Assembly (NCBI RefSeq): GCF_900177625.1
Contig: NZ_FXAU01000001.1
Span: forward strand, 1,108,644 to 1,172,643
Length of the DNA: 64,000 nt
Direction: 5' to 3'
Origin: Sphingobacterium psychroaquaticum
GTDB lineage: Bacteria > Bacteroidota > Bacteroidia > Sphingobacteriales > Sphingobacteriaceae
A program made the position numbers and the translations under genes. Shown here piece by piece: positions 9,266 through 17,536 of this stretch. Within the stretch, counting starts at the first letter, position 1, and each line of letters begins with the position of its first letter. Below the pieces are notes generated by a model, which saw nothing but the letters and a program-made list of their open reading frames with translations, ran no database searches and was not told the DNA's origin.

Positions 9266-9694
9266 TTAAATTCTGTAACTGCAATGAATAATATAGAGGG
9301 GATTGCCCCGAAGTGGGACTTTTGAGGTTAAATAAGATTGGTCGTTATTGCTCGATACATCAAGTGATTGCGCATCAAACAAAGCTTCCAGCATATTCGT
9401 GGGAATAGCATTCCCCCAAAACTTGACAGGTTGGTCGGTTTGTGACTGGCCATTCAGCGTGTCGTCGACTTTGACAACTTCGGTCTCGTGTTTACAACAG
9501 TCCTTCTTTTTCTCTTTAAGACCCTTGTGTTTGCTGGTGCATATTGGACAAGGATCATTCGTATTTTTAAATGTTAGATCGGTGAAGCTGATCTGTTTTG
9601 CCGCCGTTCCCTTACACAAATGAATATATTGGGTAAAGCCGGTAGACAGTACCAAATATACGAGTGAAAGAATGGCGACAAATAGCTTTTTCAT
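9266..9694 (-). CDS. HYC_CC_PP-type small cysteine-rich exported protein
   Basis: A 142-residue protein with a signal peptide (MKKLFVAILSLVYLVLSTGF). The H-x-C of YIHLCKG, a CPIC pair and a CC in KKKDCCKHETEVV match the HYC_CC_PP family known from Bacteroidota metal-efflux loci. It ends with a PLRGNPLYIIHCSYRI tail typical of the family. It is the first gene of the operon, 85 bp upstream of the OMF gene. The cysteines suggest metal binding in the periplasm or at the membrane; the exact role is unknown. Confidence 0.82.
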   Translation of the reverse strand: MKKLFVAILSLVYLVLSTGFTQYIHLCKGTAAKQISFTDLTFKNTNDPCPICTSKHKGLKEKKKDCCKHETEVVKVDDTLNGQSQTDQPVKFWGNAIPTNMLEALFDAQSLDVSSNNDQSYLTSKVPLRGNPLYIIHCSYRI

Positions 9695-9705
9695 ATACTA
9701 AAGTG

Positions 9706-9729
9706 CAAAACTAAACCTTCTATGGAAGG
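9706..9729 (-). promoter_or_regulatory. promoter -7 element and dyad of efflux operon
   Basis: On the minus strand TAGTTTTG (9706-9713) matches the Bacteroidota -7 consensus TAnnTTTG and lies 12 bp before the HYC_CC_PP start. Just upstream is a perfect dyad, ACCTTC (9715-9720) - TATG - GAAGGT (9725-9730). ACCTTC/GAAGGT half-sites resemble those of MerR-type metal regulators, but the 4-bp spacer is too short for a classical one and no MerR gene is in view. It is an operator candidate only. Confidence 0.45.
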
Positions 9730-9806
9730 TGTACTTATATAATTTCGGCTATTTGTTATATTATTTCTGGATGACAGACCGGAGTCTTCCTTTGTGTAGA
9801 AGTTCT

Positions 9807-9814
9807 TATCTTTG
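9807..9814 (+). promoter_or_regulatory. candidate -7 element for msrA
   Basis: TATCTTTG fits TAnnTTTG and ends 24 bp before the msrA ATG, giving a short leader. No convincing -33 element is seen. Together with 9706-9713 it makes the 144-bp gap between the efflux operon and msrA a divergent promoter region. Confidence 0.45.
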
Positions 9815-9838
9815 ATAAGACGAATAGTATTGTAGAAT

Positions 9839-10480
9839 ATGAAAAAGATTGTAGTCTTGTTAACACTTGTCGTTTGTACCTTGGTATTAATACAGTCGAA
9901 TGTTGCATCGCGCTCAAGTAATGATGAAGGCGTGGGGCAGCAAAATGTCACCGATGCAACTGGTACAGTCAAAGAAATTTACTTCGCAGGCGGTTGTTTT
10001 TGGGGAACAGAGCACCTGTTTCAGCAGGTTCGGGGTGTTACCGCTACGGCCGTAGGCTATGCGAACGGAAAGTCCCGGAATCCGGATTACAAAACGGTTT
10101 CGCGCGGAAACAGTGGGTTTGCGGAGACAGTAAAGGTGGTCTATGATCCTTCTATAGTAAGTCTCGCTTTACTGATTGATTTATATTTTGAAAGTGTAGA
10201 TCCTTCGTCCTTAAATAAACAAGGAAATGATATTGGTTCTCAATACAGAACGGGTATATACTATACGGATAAAGCGGATGCGGTGTTGATACAAGAAAAG
10301 ATAAAAGCTTTGGCCGCCACCATTGACAAACCGGTTGTTATCGAACAAAAAGCGTTAGAGAATTTCTATACGGCAGAGGACTATCACCAGGATTATCTGA
10401 ATAAAAATCCCGGTGGTTACTGTCACATTTCGCCTGGTTTATTTAAGAAGGCGCGAGAGGTGAATTCTAAAAAACCTTAG
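9839..10480 (+). CDS. msrA: peptide methionine sulfoxide reductase A, exported form
   Basis: A 213-residue protein. An N-terminal hydrophobic segment (VVLLTLVVCTLVLIQSNVAS) indicates export or membrane anchoring. The catalytic motif AGGCFWGTEH carries the nucleophile C53, and the family motifs GSQYRTGIYY, DYHQDYL and NPGGYCHI follow. It reduces S-methionine sulfoxide in proteins using thioredoxin-type reductant. The leader points to repair of oxidised periplasmic or envelope proteins. No MsrB domain is fused. It diverges from the metal efflux operon, which fits an envelope-stress theme, but coregulation is not shown. Confidence 0.93.
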   Translation: MKKIVVLLTLVVCTLVLIQSNVASRSSNDEGVGQQNVTDATGTVKEIYFAGGCFWGTEHLFQQVRGVTATAVGYANGKSRNPDYKTVSRGNSGFAETVKVVYDPSIVSLALLIDLYFESVDPSSLNKQGNDIGSQYRTGIYYTDKADAVLIQEKIKALAATIDKPVVIEQKALENFYTAEDYHQDYLNKNPGGYCHISPGLFKKAREVNSKKP

Positions 10481-10618
10481 CCCCCACCCTTGCCTTAACA
10501 AAACTTTATATCGATTAATGGATAATTATAGATATTTTATTCTGTTTTTAATCCATTTTACTTATATTGTGTCATATAACTGGATTGCAATACTTAATTT
10601 CTGAAAGGAGGCTTATAG

Positions 10619-11080
10619 TTGGGTGAGGATGTAAAATCAGTATTCGATACGAATATAATGCTAGTGAAGAAGCGCTTGTCAACTTTGCTATCTTCTCCTT
10701 CTATATTATCGGTGGTCGGTGTATACCGTTGCTTTCGATGTAGGGCCAATCAGGAGATATTGCAATTTCGAGATGGGCGAACAACGTTTTTTTTATTACC
10801 TAGTGATATTATCCTATTTCAATCGTGGGGAGATTATGTGCGGATTATTACGGTTCAGGATATACTAACGATTAAAACAACCCTTAAAGAATTAGAGTGT
10901 TTCCTCCCGCAACAAGCATTTATACGGATTCACCGTTCATGTATTATTCAGATGGATCAAGTAAGATCCATCGATGCTCAACACGTGAAATTGAAAAACG
11001 GAGAGCAACTCGCTATAGGAAAAAACTATAAAAACAGGCTTTTTGATAGATTAGGCATACAGTCGAGCCTAAACTCTTAA
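10619..11080 (+). CDS. stand-alone LytTR DNA-binding protein
   Basis: A 153-residue protein whose residues about 45-150 match a LytTR domain (LPSDIILFQSWGDYVRIIT, then FIRIHRSCIIQMDQVRSID, then LKNGEQLAIGKNYKNRLFD). There is no receiver domain, so it is an orphan LytTR regulator, not part of a visible kinase pair. The chosen start is TTG at 10619, supported by AAAGGAGG at 10604-10611 with 7-nt spacing; a shorter start at the in-frame ATG near 10658 is possible. Its targets are unknown. The barrel/peptide cassette next to it is convergent. Confidence 0.8.
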   Translation: MGEDVKSVFDTNIMLVKKRLSTLLSSPSILSVVGVYRCFRCRANQEILQFRDGRTTFFLLPSDIILFQSWGDYVRIITVQDILTIKTTLKELECFLPQQAFIRIHRSCIIQMDQVRSIDAQHVKLKNGEQLAIGKNYKNRLFDRLGIQSSLNS

Positions 11081-11126
11081 ACGCCAACACTTTGCCACCA
11101 GCCTCCTTAATCCTTACCAATAGAAG

Positions 11127-13355
11127 CTACCGAAGCTGAATATCATCACTTTTAATCTTCTTATTGCGGACTGCGTCCGAAAATTTCTTACCAAAAGAAT
11201 ATGATATTGCAATATTAATATTGGAAAAATTACGGTTCTGATATGTTGTTTGTTCGAAACTAGGAGATGATAAATAGATTTCTCTCCGTGCATTAATTTT
11301 AAATACATCCACATAGGCCAAACGTAGGTTAACTTTATCTTTGATAAAATTAACCGATAGCAGAAGGCTGGTGAAAGGCCGTTCTTTTGTAGTCGCATAT
11401 AGATCGTACCTCCTCGAGTTGTAATCAAATAGCGCAACTGTTGTTATCCTATTGAATAGTTTTGTCGAAATATTTCCCGTGCAAATAAAACCATACCCGC
11501 TGTTAAACAATTGTTCATTGTCGCTCTTCTTCAACTGGTTGTAATTTACACCTGCACTGGTATATATATTTATAGACTTTCCAAGTGATAAATCATGACC
11601 AATCACTCCCCCAAACCTATTAACATTTCCTAAATTCGATTTTGAAAGAATCAAGGTATCTTGTATGGTCTCCACATCTTGAAATATAACATTCCTGTTA
11701 GCTCCGTAAAAAATATTCGCCGTAAAGAAATTATTTCTATAAGCATTTACATAGGAAAAAGTTAAGGTGCTAAGGGATGCCTGCTTTAAATTTATATTTC
11801 CCTTTTGGAAAGTTGTAGGATCTAGCATTATAATCGTTTCATTTAAATCCATTGGATTAGGTCTGTTCACCCTTCTAGCAAAAGAGGTTGAAAATTTAGC
11901 CGTATTTTTCTTTTTCCAATCAATTGTTATTGATGGCAAAAAAGTAGAATAGGTATTTGTATAATCTCCCACATTATTTTTGGAAATATCAAAGTACATA
12001 GAGTTTGATATTTCTATTTTGGGGTTAACCTTTATACGCCAATCTGAATAGATCCCAATATTGTGTTGTTTGTATTTTATATTTTCTACTTGTAAAAAGG
12101 TACGGTTTACATATTTTGCTCCAAAATCATGGCTTGCCCAGTTAAGTAAATCTGGCTTATGGTTGAAACTCGTTTCGAGGGCAATATCTGATAATCCGGA
12201 ATTGATGGTATTTTCGAACTTCTCCTCCTTTTCTATTAGAAAGGAATCCTCTTTTCTGTATAGATTGTAGTTTCCCTTAATAGACAAAAGCCCCTCCCTG
12301 ATTTTTTTGTCGTACACACCATCGATGGTATAAATCCAATACTTATCTCTAGATGCATTTAGAAATTCGATATTGTTAATTTTTCCGGTCGTATTGCCGT
12401 TTAACTTGTATCCAAAAAATGCTGATCGCAGGAAAATAGAGCTTGTGGTGTCTATATCACGTCTTATTTCTATGTTCCCATTATCCTGTACTACTGTACT
12501 TTTTCGAAAATTAAATTGATAATAAGATAAACTTTCGGCACTTCTGTACATATCTGTGTTGGTCTTTTGAACGTTTCGACTTTTGTCCCATACCATTTTT
12601 ACTAACCACTTACCTTTTTTGAATGAAAATGAAGGGTTCACGCCTGTTCGTTCCAGCAATGTGCCTTTTGTAACCTGTAAACGTCCCTTGTAAAAAGGAG
12701 TGGCCTTATGCTTTGTTATTATATTGATAATACCAGAACTCCGCTCCACATTAAATCTCGCTGATGGATGATTTACTATATCAACTTGTTCTATATCATC
12801 GACCTCTATATTTTTCAGATTATGAGTACTACTCGCAATTCCATTTATATATAGTTGTGGCGTTTGGTAACCATCTAGCTTGAGTCCTATTTCTTCTGAA
12901 AACACAACACCTGGCACCTTATTTATGGCTATATCAGCTGTTGTATTTTTTATAAAGTCACTTTGATTGAATTTATATACACGCTTATTTACATCTAACA
13001 TGACTTTGTTCAGCTCTCCAATTACCTGTATTTCTTCGATATCTTGCTTACTTCTTTCCAGCTTAATTAACAAAGGTTTAGATAGCTCCGCCGTTGTATA
13101 TGATTTTTTAGACTGTTTAAGACCAATATAAGTAACCGCTATAGTTATCTTACCTGCGTTTTTGTAATTTGTCGTTTGGAACCACCCTTGCTCGTCGGTT
13201 AATAAGGTTATGTAAACAGAATCTTTTTCATCGAAAATAGTTACTGAGGCATAAGGTAAAGGGACATCCTGATGAAATACGCTACCACTGATTTTCTGGG
13301 AATAACCAATTCTACTACAAATGATGAATATGATAAAAAATAGAGCGAACTTCAT
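11127..13355 (-). CDS. outer-membrane beta-barrel protein with carboxypeptidase-regulatory-like N-domain
   Basis: A 742-residue TonB-receptor-like protein. After a signal peptide (MKFALFFIIFIICSRIGYSQ) comes a CarboxypepD_reg-like beta-sandwich (ISGSVFHQDVPLPYASVTIF), a plug-like region (DIEEIQVIGELNKVMLDVNK; GVVFSEEIGLKLDGYQTP) and a long barrel. The form fits the outer-membrane beta-barrel family 3 proteins that are paired with small exported peptides in Bacteroidota. It ends the MauE-unknown-peptide-barrel cassette and lies behind an intergenic hairpin (13406-13450). The substrate is unknown; peptide import, export or display is inferred only from context. Confidence 0.85.
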   Translation of the reverse strand: MKFALFFIIFIICSRIGYSQKISGSVFHQDVPLPYASVTIFDEKDSVYITLLTDEQGWFQTTNYKNAGKITIAVTYIGLKQSKKSYTTAELSKPLLIKLERSKQDIEEIQVIGELNKVMLDVNKRVYKFNQSDFIKNTTADIAINKVPGVVFSEEIGLKLDGYQTPQLYINGIASSTHNLKNIEVDDIEQVDIVNHPSARFNVERSSGIINIITKHKATPFYKGRLQVTKGTLLERTGVNPSFSFKKGKWLVKMVWDKSRNVQKTNTDMYRSAESLSYYQFNFRKSTVVQDNGNIEIRRDIDTTSSIFLRSAFFGYKLNGNTTGKINNIEFLNASRDKYWIYTIDGVYDKKIREGLLSIKGNYNLYRKEDSFLIEKEEKFENTINSGLSDIALETSFNHKPDLLNWASHDFGAKYVNRTFLQVENIKYKQHNIGIYSDWRIKVNPKIEISNSMYFDISKNNVGDYTNTYSTFLPSITIDWKKKNTAKFSTSFARRVNRPNPMDLNETIIMLDPTTFQKGNINLKQASLSTLTFSYVNAYRNNFFTANIFYGANRNVIFQDVETIQDTLILSKSNLGNVNRFGGVIGHDLSLGKSINIYTSAGVNYNQLKKSDNEQLFNSGYGFICTGNISTKLFNRITTVALFDYNSRRYDLYATTKERPFTSLLLSVNFIKDKVNLRLAYVDVFKINARREIYLSSPSFEQTTYQNRNFSNINIAISYSFGKKFSDAVRNKKIKSDDIQLR

Positions 13356-13405
13356 TTAAAATTAGGTTAATCAGGATAGTGGTGGAAACATGAATTTCAA
13401 TATAA

Positions 13406-13450
13406 AGGAGCTGATCAATGAGAATCAAAAGTAATCCTATTGACCAGCTC
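13406..13450 (-). terminator. hairpin between peptide gene and barrel gene (attenuator/terminator)
   Basis: GGAGCTGATCAAT (13406-13418) pairs with ATTGACCAGCTCC (13438-13450), with 12 of 13 positions paired. On the minus strand a TTTATATT tract follows. It lies 8 bp after the peptide stop and 51 bp before the barrel start. It would cap the peptide transcript and lower expression of the barrel gene, as expected when a small secreted product must exceed its receptor. Confidence 0.6.
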
Positions 13451-13458
13451 CCAATCAA

Positions 13459-13647
13459 TTAAAGAGGTGAGGGTGTTGGAACAGAACTAACCCAATTCCC
13501 CCAGATGACGTCACCATTCGCCTTTGTGATACATCTCGAGGTGTCACCTGAACATGCTTCCGTTGTCAGGTCTCCGCCAAATGAATAAAGCGCAGTAGTT
13601 GCTCCAACTGCTGCCGCTATTGCTAAAAAAATTGCTCTCTTTTTCAT
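13459..13647 (-). CDS. small exported two-cysteine peptide (CxGxTxxC)
   Basis: A 62-residue protein: signal-like N-terminus MKKRAIFLAIAAAVGATTAL, then a short tail with ACSGDTSRC and a Pro-rich end VPTPSPL. It resembles the short Bacteroidota proteins annotated DUF6520, from memory. The motif C-x-G-x-T-x-x-C also occurs in the 93-residue peptide at 40463, which likewise sits next to a MauE-like gene. The two cysteines could form a disulfide with help from the redox-type membrane protein. The mature product would be about 35-40 residues. Its function is unknown. Confidence 0.75.
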   Translation of the reverse strand: MKKRAIFLAIAAAVGATTALYSFGGDLTTEACSGDTSRCITKANGDVIWGNWVSSVPTPSPL

Positions 13648-13658
13648 CTTTTTCTTTT

Positions 13659-14720
13659 TTAAGTTTTACTAAAATTTATTTTGATTAACAGCTGCTCAAT
13701 AGGTATGGTATATAATGCTTTTTTTGTTCCTAGGAAAAACTGAGATTCAGTTTGATTAAAAAAAACAACATCATTTGAATTTACTCCATCTAGTTTCAAC
13801 AATAAGCTTTTTTGGTATTTCATATCCTTATATACGTCTAAAATCAATTTTTCTTTTACAATAGGCTGTTTTGAAATCACGACTATTAGCTTATCAACAA
13901 TAAGGACGGCAGAATTCGAAAGTTTTGCTTTTCCTCTTTTGTACGTATTAAAATCTCCAAACATGACGGTTTCAGGGACAGGGGTCTTATCGATAGTATG
14001 CAATGTCATAATTTTCGTACCGTTGTTATTGTCAAAAAAGAGTATCTGTCCGACTCTCTCATAAACAAAAGCTAATTTTTTACCAAGATCACAGAAACGA
14101 CCAGCGTAGGACAGAAGATCACTGCTTCTAGTCGAAGTACTCTCTTCTCGTATTAAATGTTTAATATTAGTTTCGTTGGTACTTTCATTAAGTTCAAAAA
14201 AACCAAAAGCAAACTTTTCCGAGTTAGTATCCTTAATTTCTCCTAAGCAAAGTATATTACCATTTACAAGAGGATAGGCATCATATATAGAGACATTTAC
14301 AGGGTTAAGAATTAAAGTGCTTTGATGGTCTACAATGTATAGACCAAAACGGTGATAAGAGTAGACGCTCTTATCTTTCAGGAATCTAACACGTGCATTC
14401 TTAGGGAATGTAAAAGCAAAACCTTCTTCAAATTGTCCCATAGAATCACTTATAATTGGTTGTATGTGATATGTAATAGAATCCACACTATCATTACTTT
14501 GCTTTAGGGTAATTAATCTATGGATACGACCATCCATTGAATTAATAACAAAATCCTTAAAACCCAATTCGTTTTTGGAGGTAAAAACATCAGAAGTATC
14601 TAAGTTAACGTGCACAAAAGTACGTTCAAAAGATGTTCGATTATTTCCTACAATACCATAGTACAATACTATTAAAACAGCTATCGAAGAAATGGAAAAG
14701 AATACATGTTTTGTCTTCAT
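13659..14720 (-). CDS. membrane-anchored or exported protein of unknown function (peptide cassette)
   Basis: A 353-residue protein with one N-terminal hydrophobic helix (VFFSISSIAVLIVLYYGIVG) and a periplasmic-type remainder rich in short beta strands with aromatic and Gly/Asp turns (YHRFGLYIVDHQ, GNILCLGEIKD, LAFVYERVGQILFFDNN). A beta-propeller-like fold is plausible, but no family signature is certain. It lies 11 bp upstream of the peptide gene and 9 bp downstream of the MauE-like gene, so the three are one transcription unit. It may be a partner or processing factor of the peptide. Confidence 0.75.
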   Translation of the reverse strand: MKTKHVFFSISSIAVLIVLYYGIVGNNRTSFERTFVHVNLDTSDVFTSKNELGFKDFVINSMDGRIHRLITLKQSNDSVDSITYHIQPIISDSMGQFEEGFAFTFPKNARVRFLKDKSVYSYHRFGLYIVDHQSTLILNPVNVSIYDAYPLVNGNILCLGEIKDTNSEKFAFGFFELNESTNETNIKHLIREESTSTRSSDLLSYAGRFCDLGKKLAFVYERVGQILFFDNNNGTKIMTLHTIDKTPVPETVMFGDFNTYKRGKAKLSNSAVLIVDKLIVVISKQPIVKEKLILDVYKDMKYQKSLLLKLDGVNSNDVVFFNQTESQFFLGTKKALYTIPIEQLLIKINFSKT

Positions 14721-14729
14721 TATATTTCT

Positions 14730-15209
14730 TTATAAAACCCTTTTATCTTCACTTACAAAGTAGTGAATGAGTAAAAGTGATATTGTTAGTAAACTTACAT
14801 TAAGAACCAAATGGCTGGAATATTCCAACCCATTCAAGATTCCTCCGCATCCACATACTTCATACAGCTGATTATAATTTAGATATACGATATAAACAGA
14901 AAACAGTAACATTATTGAAGCGAACAGCATATGACCCACTAAAGGTTTAATGATGAGAAGTATAGCAACGATAAATTCGACCAGAGCAATCAAATATGCC
15001 AAGTAAGGAATTATGAATGATGGAAAAAGACTAATACGTTGAGCATTAAATTCAAACAACTTTGCATGAAGTATTTTATAGGTGCCTGTATAGATAAAGA
15101 ATATTGATAATAATAAACTGGCGCCATAAACGATAAATGATAGAATCTTTCTTCTTATCAATTGGCCTTCTTTATTATCAAATCTACCATCCTTATATAT
15201 CATAGTCAA
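14730..15209 (-). CDS. MauE/DoxX-like redox-associated membrane protein
   Basis: A 159-residue protein with about four TM helices. A conserved-looking segment, VCGCGGILNGLEYSSHLVLN, sits between helices. The same layout, CTCGGI then HLLFN, recurs in the element-borne homologue at 39886. MauE-type proteins are linked to disulfide formation in periplasmic partners. Here the obvious partner is the two-cysteine peptide two genes downstream. It is the first gene of the cassette; the start is the first ATG after a 250-bp AT-rich gap. Confidence 0.85.
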   Translation of the reverse strand: MTMIYKDGRFDNKEGQLIRRKILSFIVYGASLLLSIFFIYTGTYKILHAKLFEFNAQRISLFPSFIIPYLAYLIALVEFIVAILLIIKPLVGHMLFASIMLLFSVYIVYLNYNQLYEVCGCGGILNGLEYSSHLVLNVSLLTISLLLIHYFVSEDKRVL

Positions 15210-15461
15210 TAAATCTCTATTTGCTCCTTTATAAAGTTAAAGCTACCTTATAACTAAATCGGAAAAAGAGGTTTATCGATAGAGAGACGGATTAGGCAGT
15301 TGAACTAACCATTAAATTAGATATATGAAAGTTGATGTAACAAAACAGGAGACGATTTTAAAAAAATGTCGGCAATTAAGGGAGATAGGTTTCTTTAAAA
15401 AATGAAGCAAATACAAGAAACAAACTGCTTGAAGTCAAGAAATAAGGTGGGTACTTTGGTG
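15210..15461. other. intergenic, promoter of the peptide cassette
   Basis: AT-rich. It contains an isolated 26-codon plus-strand reading frame (15325-15405, MKVDVTKQETILKKCRQLRE then six codons), possibly a gene remnant. No supported gene, RNA or strong repeat is visible. Confidence 0.4.
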
Positions 15462-16559
15462 TTAACTTTTGACAAAAAGCTGTTTTAGCTGATCCACAAT
15501 CTGACCATTCCCAGAAACGGAGATGCTGTTGATCTTCTCTGCTATTTTCTCAACATATTCCATTTCTTTCAACTTGAAAAGCATAGCATTTTCTTCCATC
15601 AGCTTTGCGGTGTTCAACAAGCTTCGGGTAGATGCCGTCTCCTCGCGTCGTGTAATGATATTTGCTTGGGCTCTCTTTTCGGCAATAAGAACTTGATTCA
15701 TAATCTCACGAACATCTCCGGGCAAGATAATATCTTTTACCCCACCATTAAATAGTGCTAACCCTAATGCCGCAAGCTCGGTTGACGTAGTCTCGATAAC
15801 GTATTTTGATATTTCTGATTTACTATCCATTAGCTCATCTAGCGTCATTTGTCCGATATAACGACGTAGCACCAATTGCAACAGCGTATACAGTTGTTTC
15901 TCGTACTCTTTATTATGCTGCAGCGCTTTGACAATATCTTTCACTTGATATTGAGCAGAGAAGTTCACTCGGATCTGTGCCTTATCCTTCGTTAGAATCT
16001 CTTGACCAGTGATCTCAACGGTTGTAACACGCATATCGGTTTTGATCACTGTGATAGTCGTCGCATTCTTCCACCAGTAGTAGTTTCCCGGCTCTAGGAT
16101 CTTGACAAAAGCGCCATCCACAAACAGCAAGGCTTGCTCGAAAGGTTCAATGGTATAGTAACATACATAGTAAGAAAAAGCTGGACTGGCTAGCAGCTGA
16201 CGGCTGACCGACGGTTTGATATCTATAGTGGAGATGTCTTCGATCTGAAAACGATAGGTTTGTAATCCTTTCCAAAAGAAGTGTCGCCCAGCAGAAAGTA
16301 CATTATAGAAATTATTGTTCAGATAAACAATGCAGATCTGATCATCCGCAACTTCCACCACCTCTACCATTTCCTTAAATCCATCTACTTGCAGAAGCGC
16401 ATCGACGTTATGTGGTGTTACAAAGTTATGGGACATATTGTAAGTTTCCAGCTTAGCGCCAAAACCTATCCAGTAGCTACCCGCGCGCAAGGCGCGTTTC
16501 ACCACATTGTTTTTAACCACCAAACCGACTTGATTTACATCTACCGTTACCCTTTTCAT
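15462..16559 (-). CDS. slipin-family SPFH/band-7 protein
   Basis: A 365-residue protein. The SPFH core is clear (ITGQEILTKDKAQIRVNFSA, then the LALFNGGVKDIILPGDVREIM block of slipins), followed by a C-terminal helix rich in Glu/Arg (ILIAEKRAQANIITRREETAS). There is no clear N-terminal TM helix; the N-part is a divergent beta-rich duplicate. SPFH proteins build large membrane-linked rings. I recall slipins in RNA-repair neighbourhoods near RtcB and tRNA-like RNAs, which makes the tRNA-like sequence upstream on this strand notable. No RtcB is in the window. Confidence 0.88.
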   Translation of the reverse strand: MKRVTVDVNQVGLVVKNNVVKRALRAGSYWIGFGAKLETYNMSHNFVTPHNVDALLQVDGFKEMVEVVEVADDQICIVYLNNNFYNVLSAGRHFFWKGLQTYRFQIEDISTIDIKPSVSRQLLASPAFSYYVCYYTIEPFEQALLFVDGAFVKILEPGNYYWWKNATTITVIKTDMRVTTVEITGQEILTKDKAQIRVNFSAQYQVKDIVKALQHNKEYEKQLYTLLQLVLRRYIGQMTLDELMDSKSEISKYVIETTSTELAALGLALFNGGVKDIILPGDVREIMNQVLIAEKRAQANIITRREETASTRSLLNTAKLMEENAMLFKLKEMEYVEKIAEKINSISVSGNGQIVDQLKQLFVKS

Positions 16560-16617
16560 AATTATTCTACAATTACATATTTGTTTTTTGCGTATTAGAA
16601 AGCTACCTATCTTCCCT

Positions 16618-16836
16618 TCATTGCTTCTGAACGGAGCTTAAAAGGAATGTACTGTAGGTAAAGATTTGCCTAATGTGTCCGTAGACAAATAGGATAAGCA
16701 GTACCACCGAGAACACTTGTTTTAAGCTACGAAGTTTAGTTGCAATTGTTGCCTGGTCATGCTTCTCCTCACCGGAGAGACTCCGGGAATAGAAACAATA
16801 AACCAAGGCAACCGAACGAAAGACAGGTAGCTTCAT
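16618..16836 (-). CDS. possible small membrane protein
   Basis: A 72-residue frame between the tRNA-like region and the slipin gene, same strand, 58 bp upstream of the slipin start. It has one hydrophobic helix (VFSVVLLILFVYGHI) and a basic middle. No family is recognised and codon use is not distinctive. It may be a real small protein or a chance frame. Confidence 0.35.
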   Translation of the reverse strand: MKLPVFRSVALVYCFYSRSLSGEEKHDQATIATKLRSLKQVFSVVLLILFVYGHIRQIFTYSTFLLSSVQKQ

Positions 16837-16863
16837 GGTGACTTTTTTATAGAAAGTCTAAAC

Positions 16864-17020
16864 TTACGTGATGTAGGATTCGAACCTACTAAACCAGGAA
16901 TTGAACCTCTACCTTTAACTTGCTAGCATATCGTATTCTATTGAACCGACACTTCCCTGCTATACAGAAACAGAAGACTGGGGCGTATTTCCGGTAAAAG
17001 GTATCATTGTGCCTCTAGAC
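16864..17020 (-). ncRNA. tRNA-like structured RNA candidate upstream of slipin gene
   Basis: On the minus strand, 16863-16883 reads as a perfect T-arm followed by an acceptor-like tail: GTAGG-TTCGAAT-CCTAC, then ATCACGT. A matching 5' strand, ACGTG, is found upstream at about 17018-17022. Nested inside is a second tRNA-like segment: a D-arm-like GTGT...ATAC with a GGTTCAATAG loop, a TGCTAGCA palindrome where an anticodon arm would be, and a degenerate second T-loop, AGG-TTCAATT-CCT. It is not a normal tRNA, because the two T-loops are in tandem. It could be a decayed tRNA pair or a dedicated tRNA-like RNA. It fills the 353-bp gap 16837-17189. Confidence 0.42.
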
Positions 17021-17189
17021 ACGTATCTTTAAAGCTACTTGCTTACTTCATCAAAGAACAATGATCGGTTAAGAAAAAAGAAATCTTAATAATCAATAAA
17101 TTGAAGACAATTAGAAGCTGTGATTGTTTGTCGCTCGTACTTAAATAGAAAGAATTAATGATAATGGACGTCCTTTATCGTTAGTTCTG

Positions 17190-17438
17190 TTACAGGTTTC
17201 GCGCCTTTAACTCGTCTTCTAAAGCTTTCTTTTCTTTATTCCATTTGACAGCAGCGTACGCGGCTAATACAAGCGGAAGAAGTGTAAAAAAGCTGAAGCC
17301 ATGATTTACTGCGGCATAGACGGTTACACCAAACATAAATCCGATAATTGCTGCATTTATTATGTTATTGGATTTTGCTTTCTTTTTCATCTCCAGGAGC
17401 TCCTGATCTGTTAATTCAGTTAGTAGTTTTTGTTTCAT
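17190..17438 (-). CDS. small conserved membrane protein
   Basis: An 82-residue protein with an acidic/basic N-terminus (LTDQELLEMKKKAKSNN), two TM helices (IINAAIIGFMFGVTVYAAV; FTLLPLVLAAYAAVKW) and a charged C-terminal helix ending ELKARNL. This pattern is common among small Bacteroidota inner-membrane proteins of unknown role. It is divergent from the nucleotidyltransferase gene across a 98-bp gap. Confidence 0.8.
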   Translation of the reverse strand: MKQKLLTELTDQELLEMKKKAKSNNIINAAIIGFMFGVTVYAAVNHGFSFFTLLPLVLAAYAAVKWNKEKKALEDELKARNL

Positions 17439-17536
17439 CAGTTAAAATTTATTAGTATTGTTTTCGTTGACTAATTTACTTCAAAAATGGTATTGCTGAT
17501 GGGGAAATTTAAAATAGGTTTTTAAATATAAAACCA

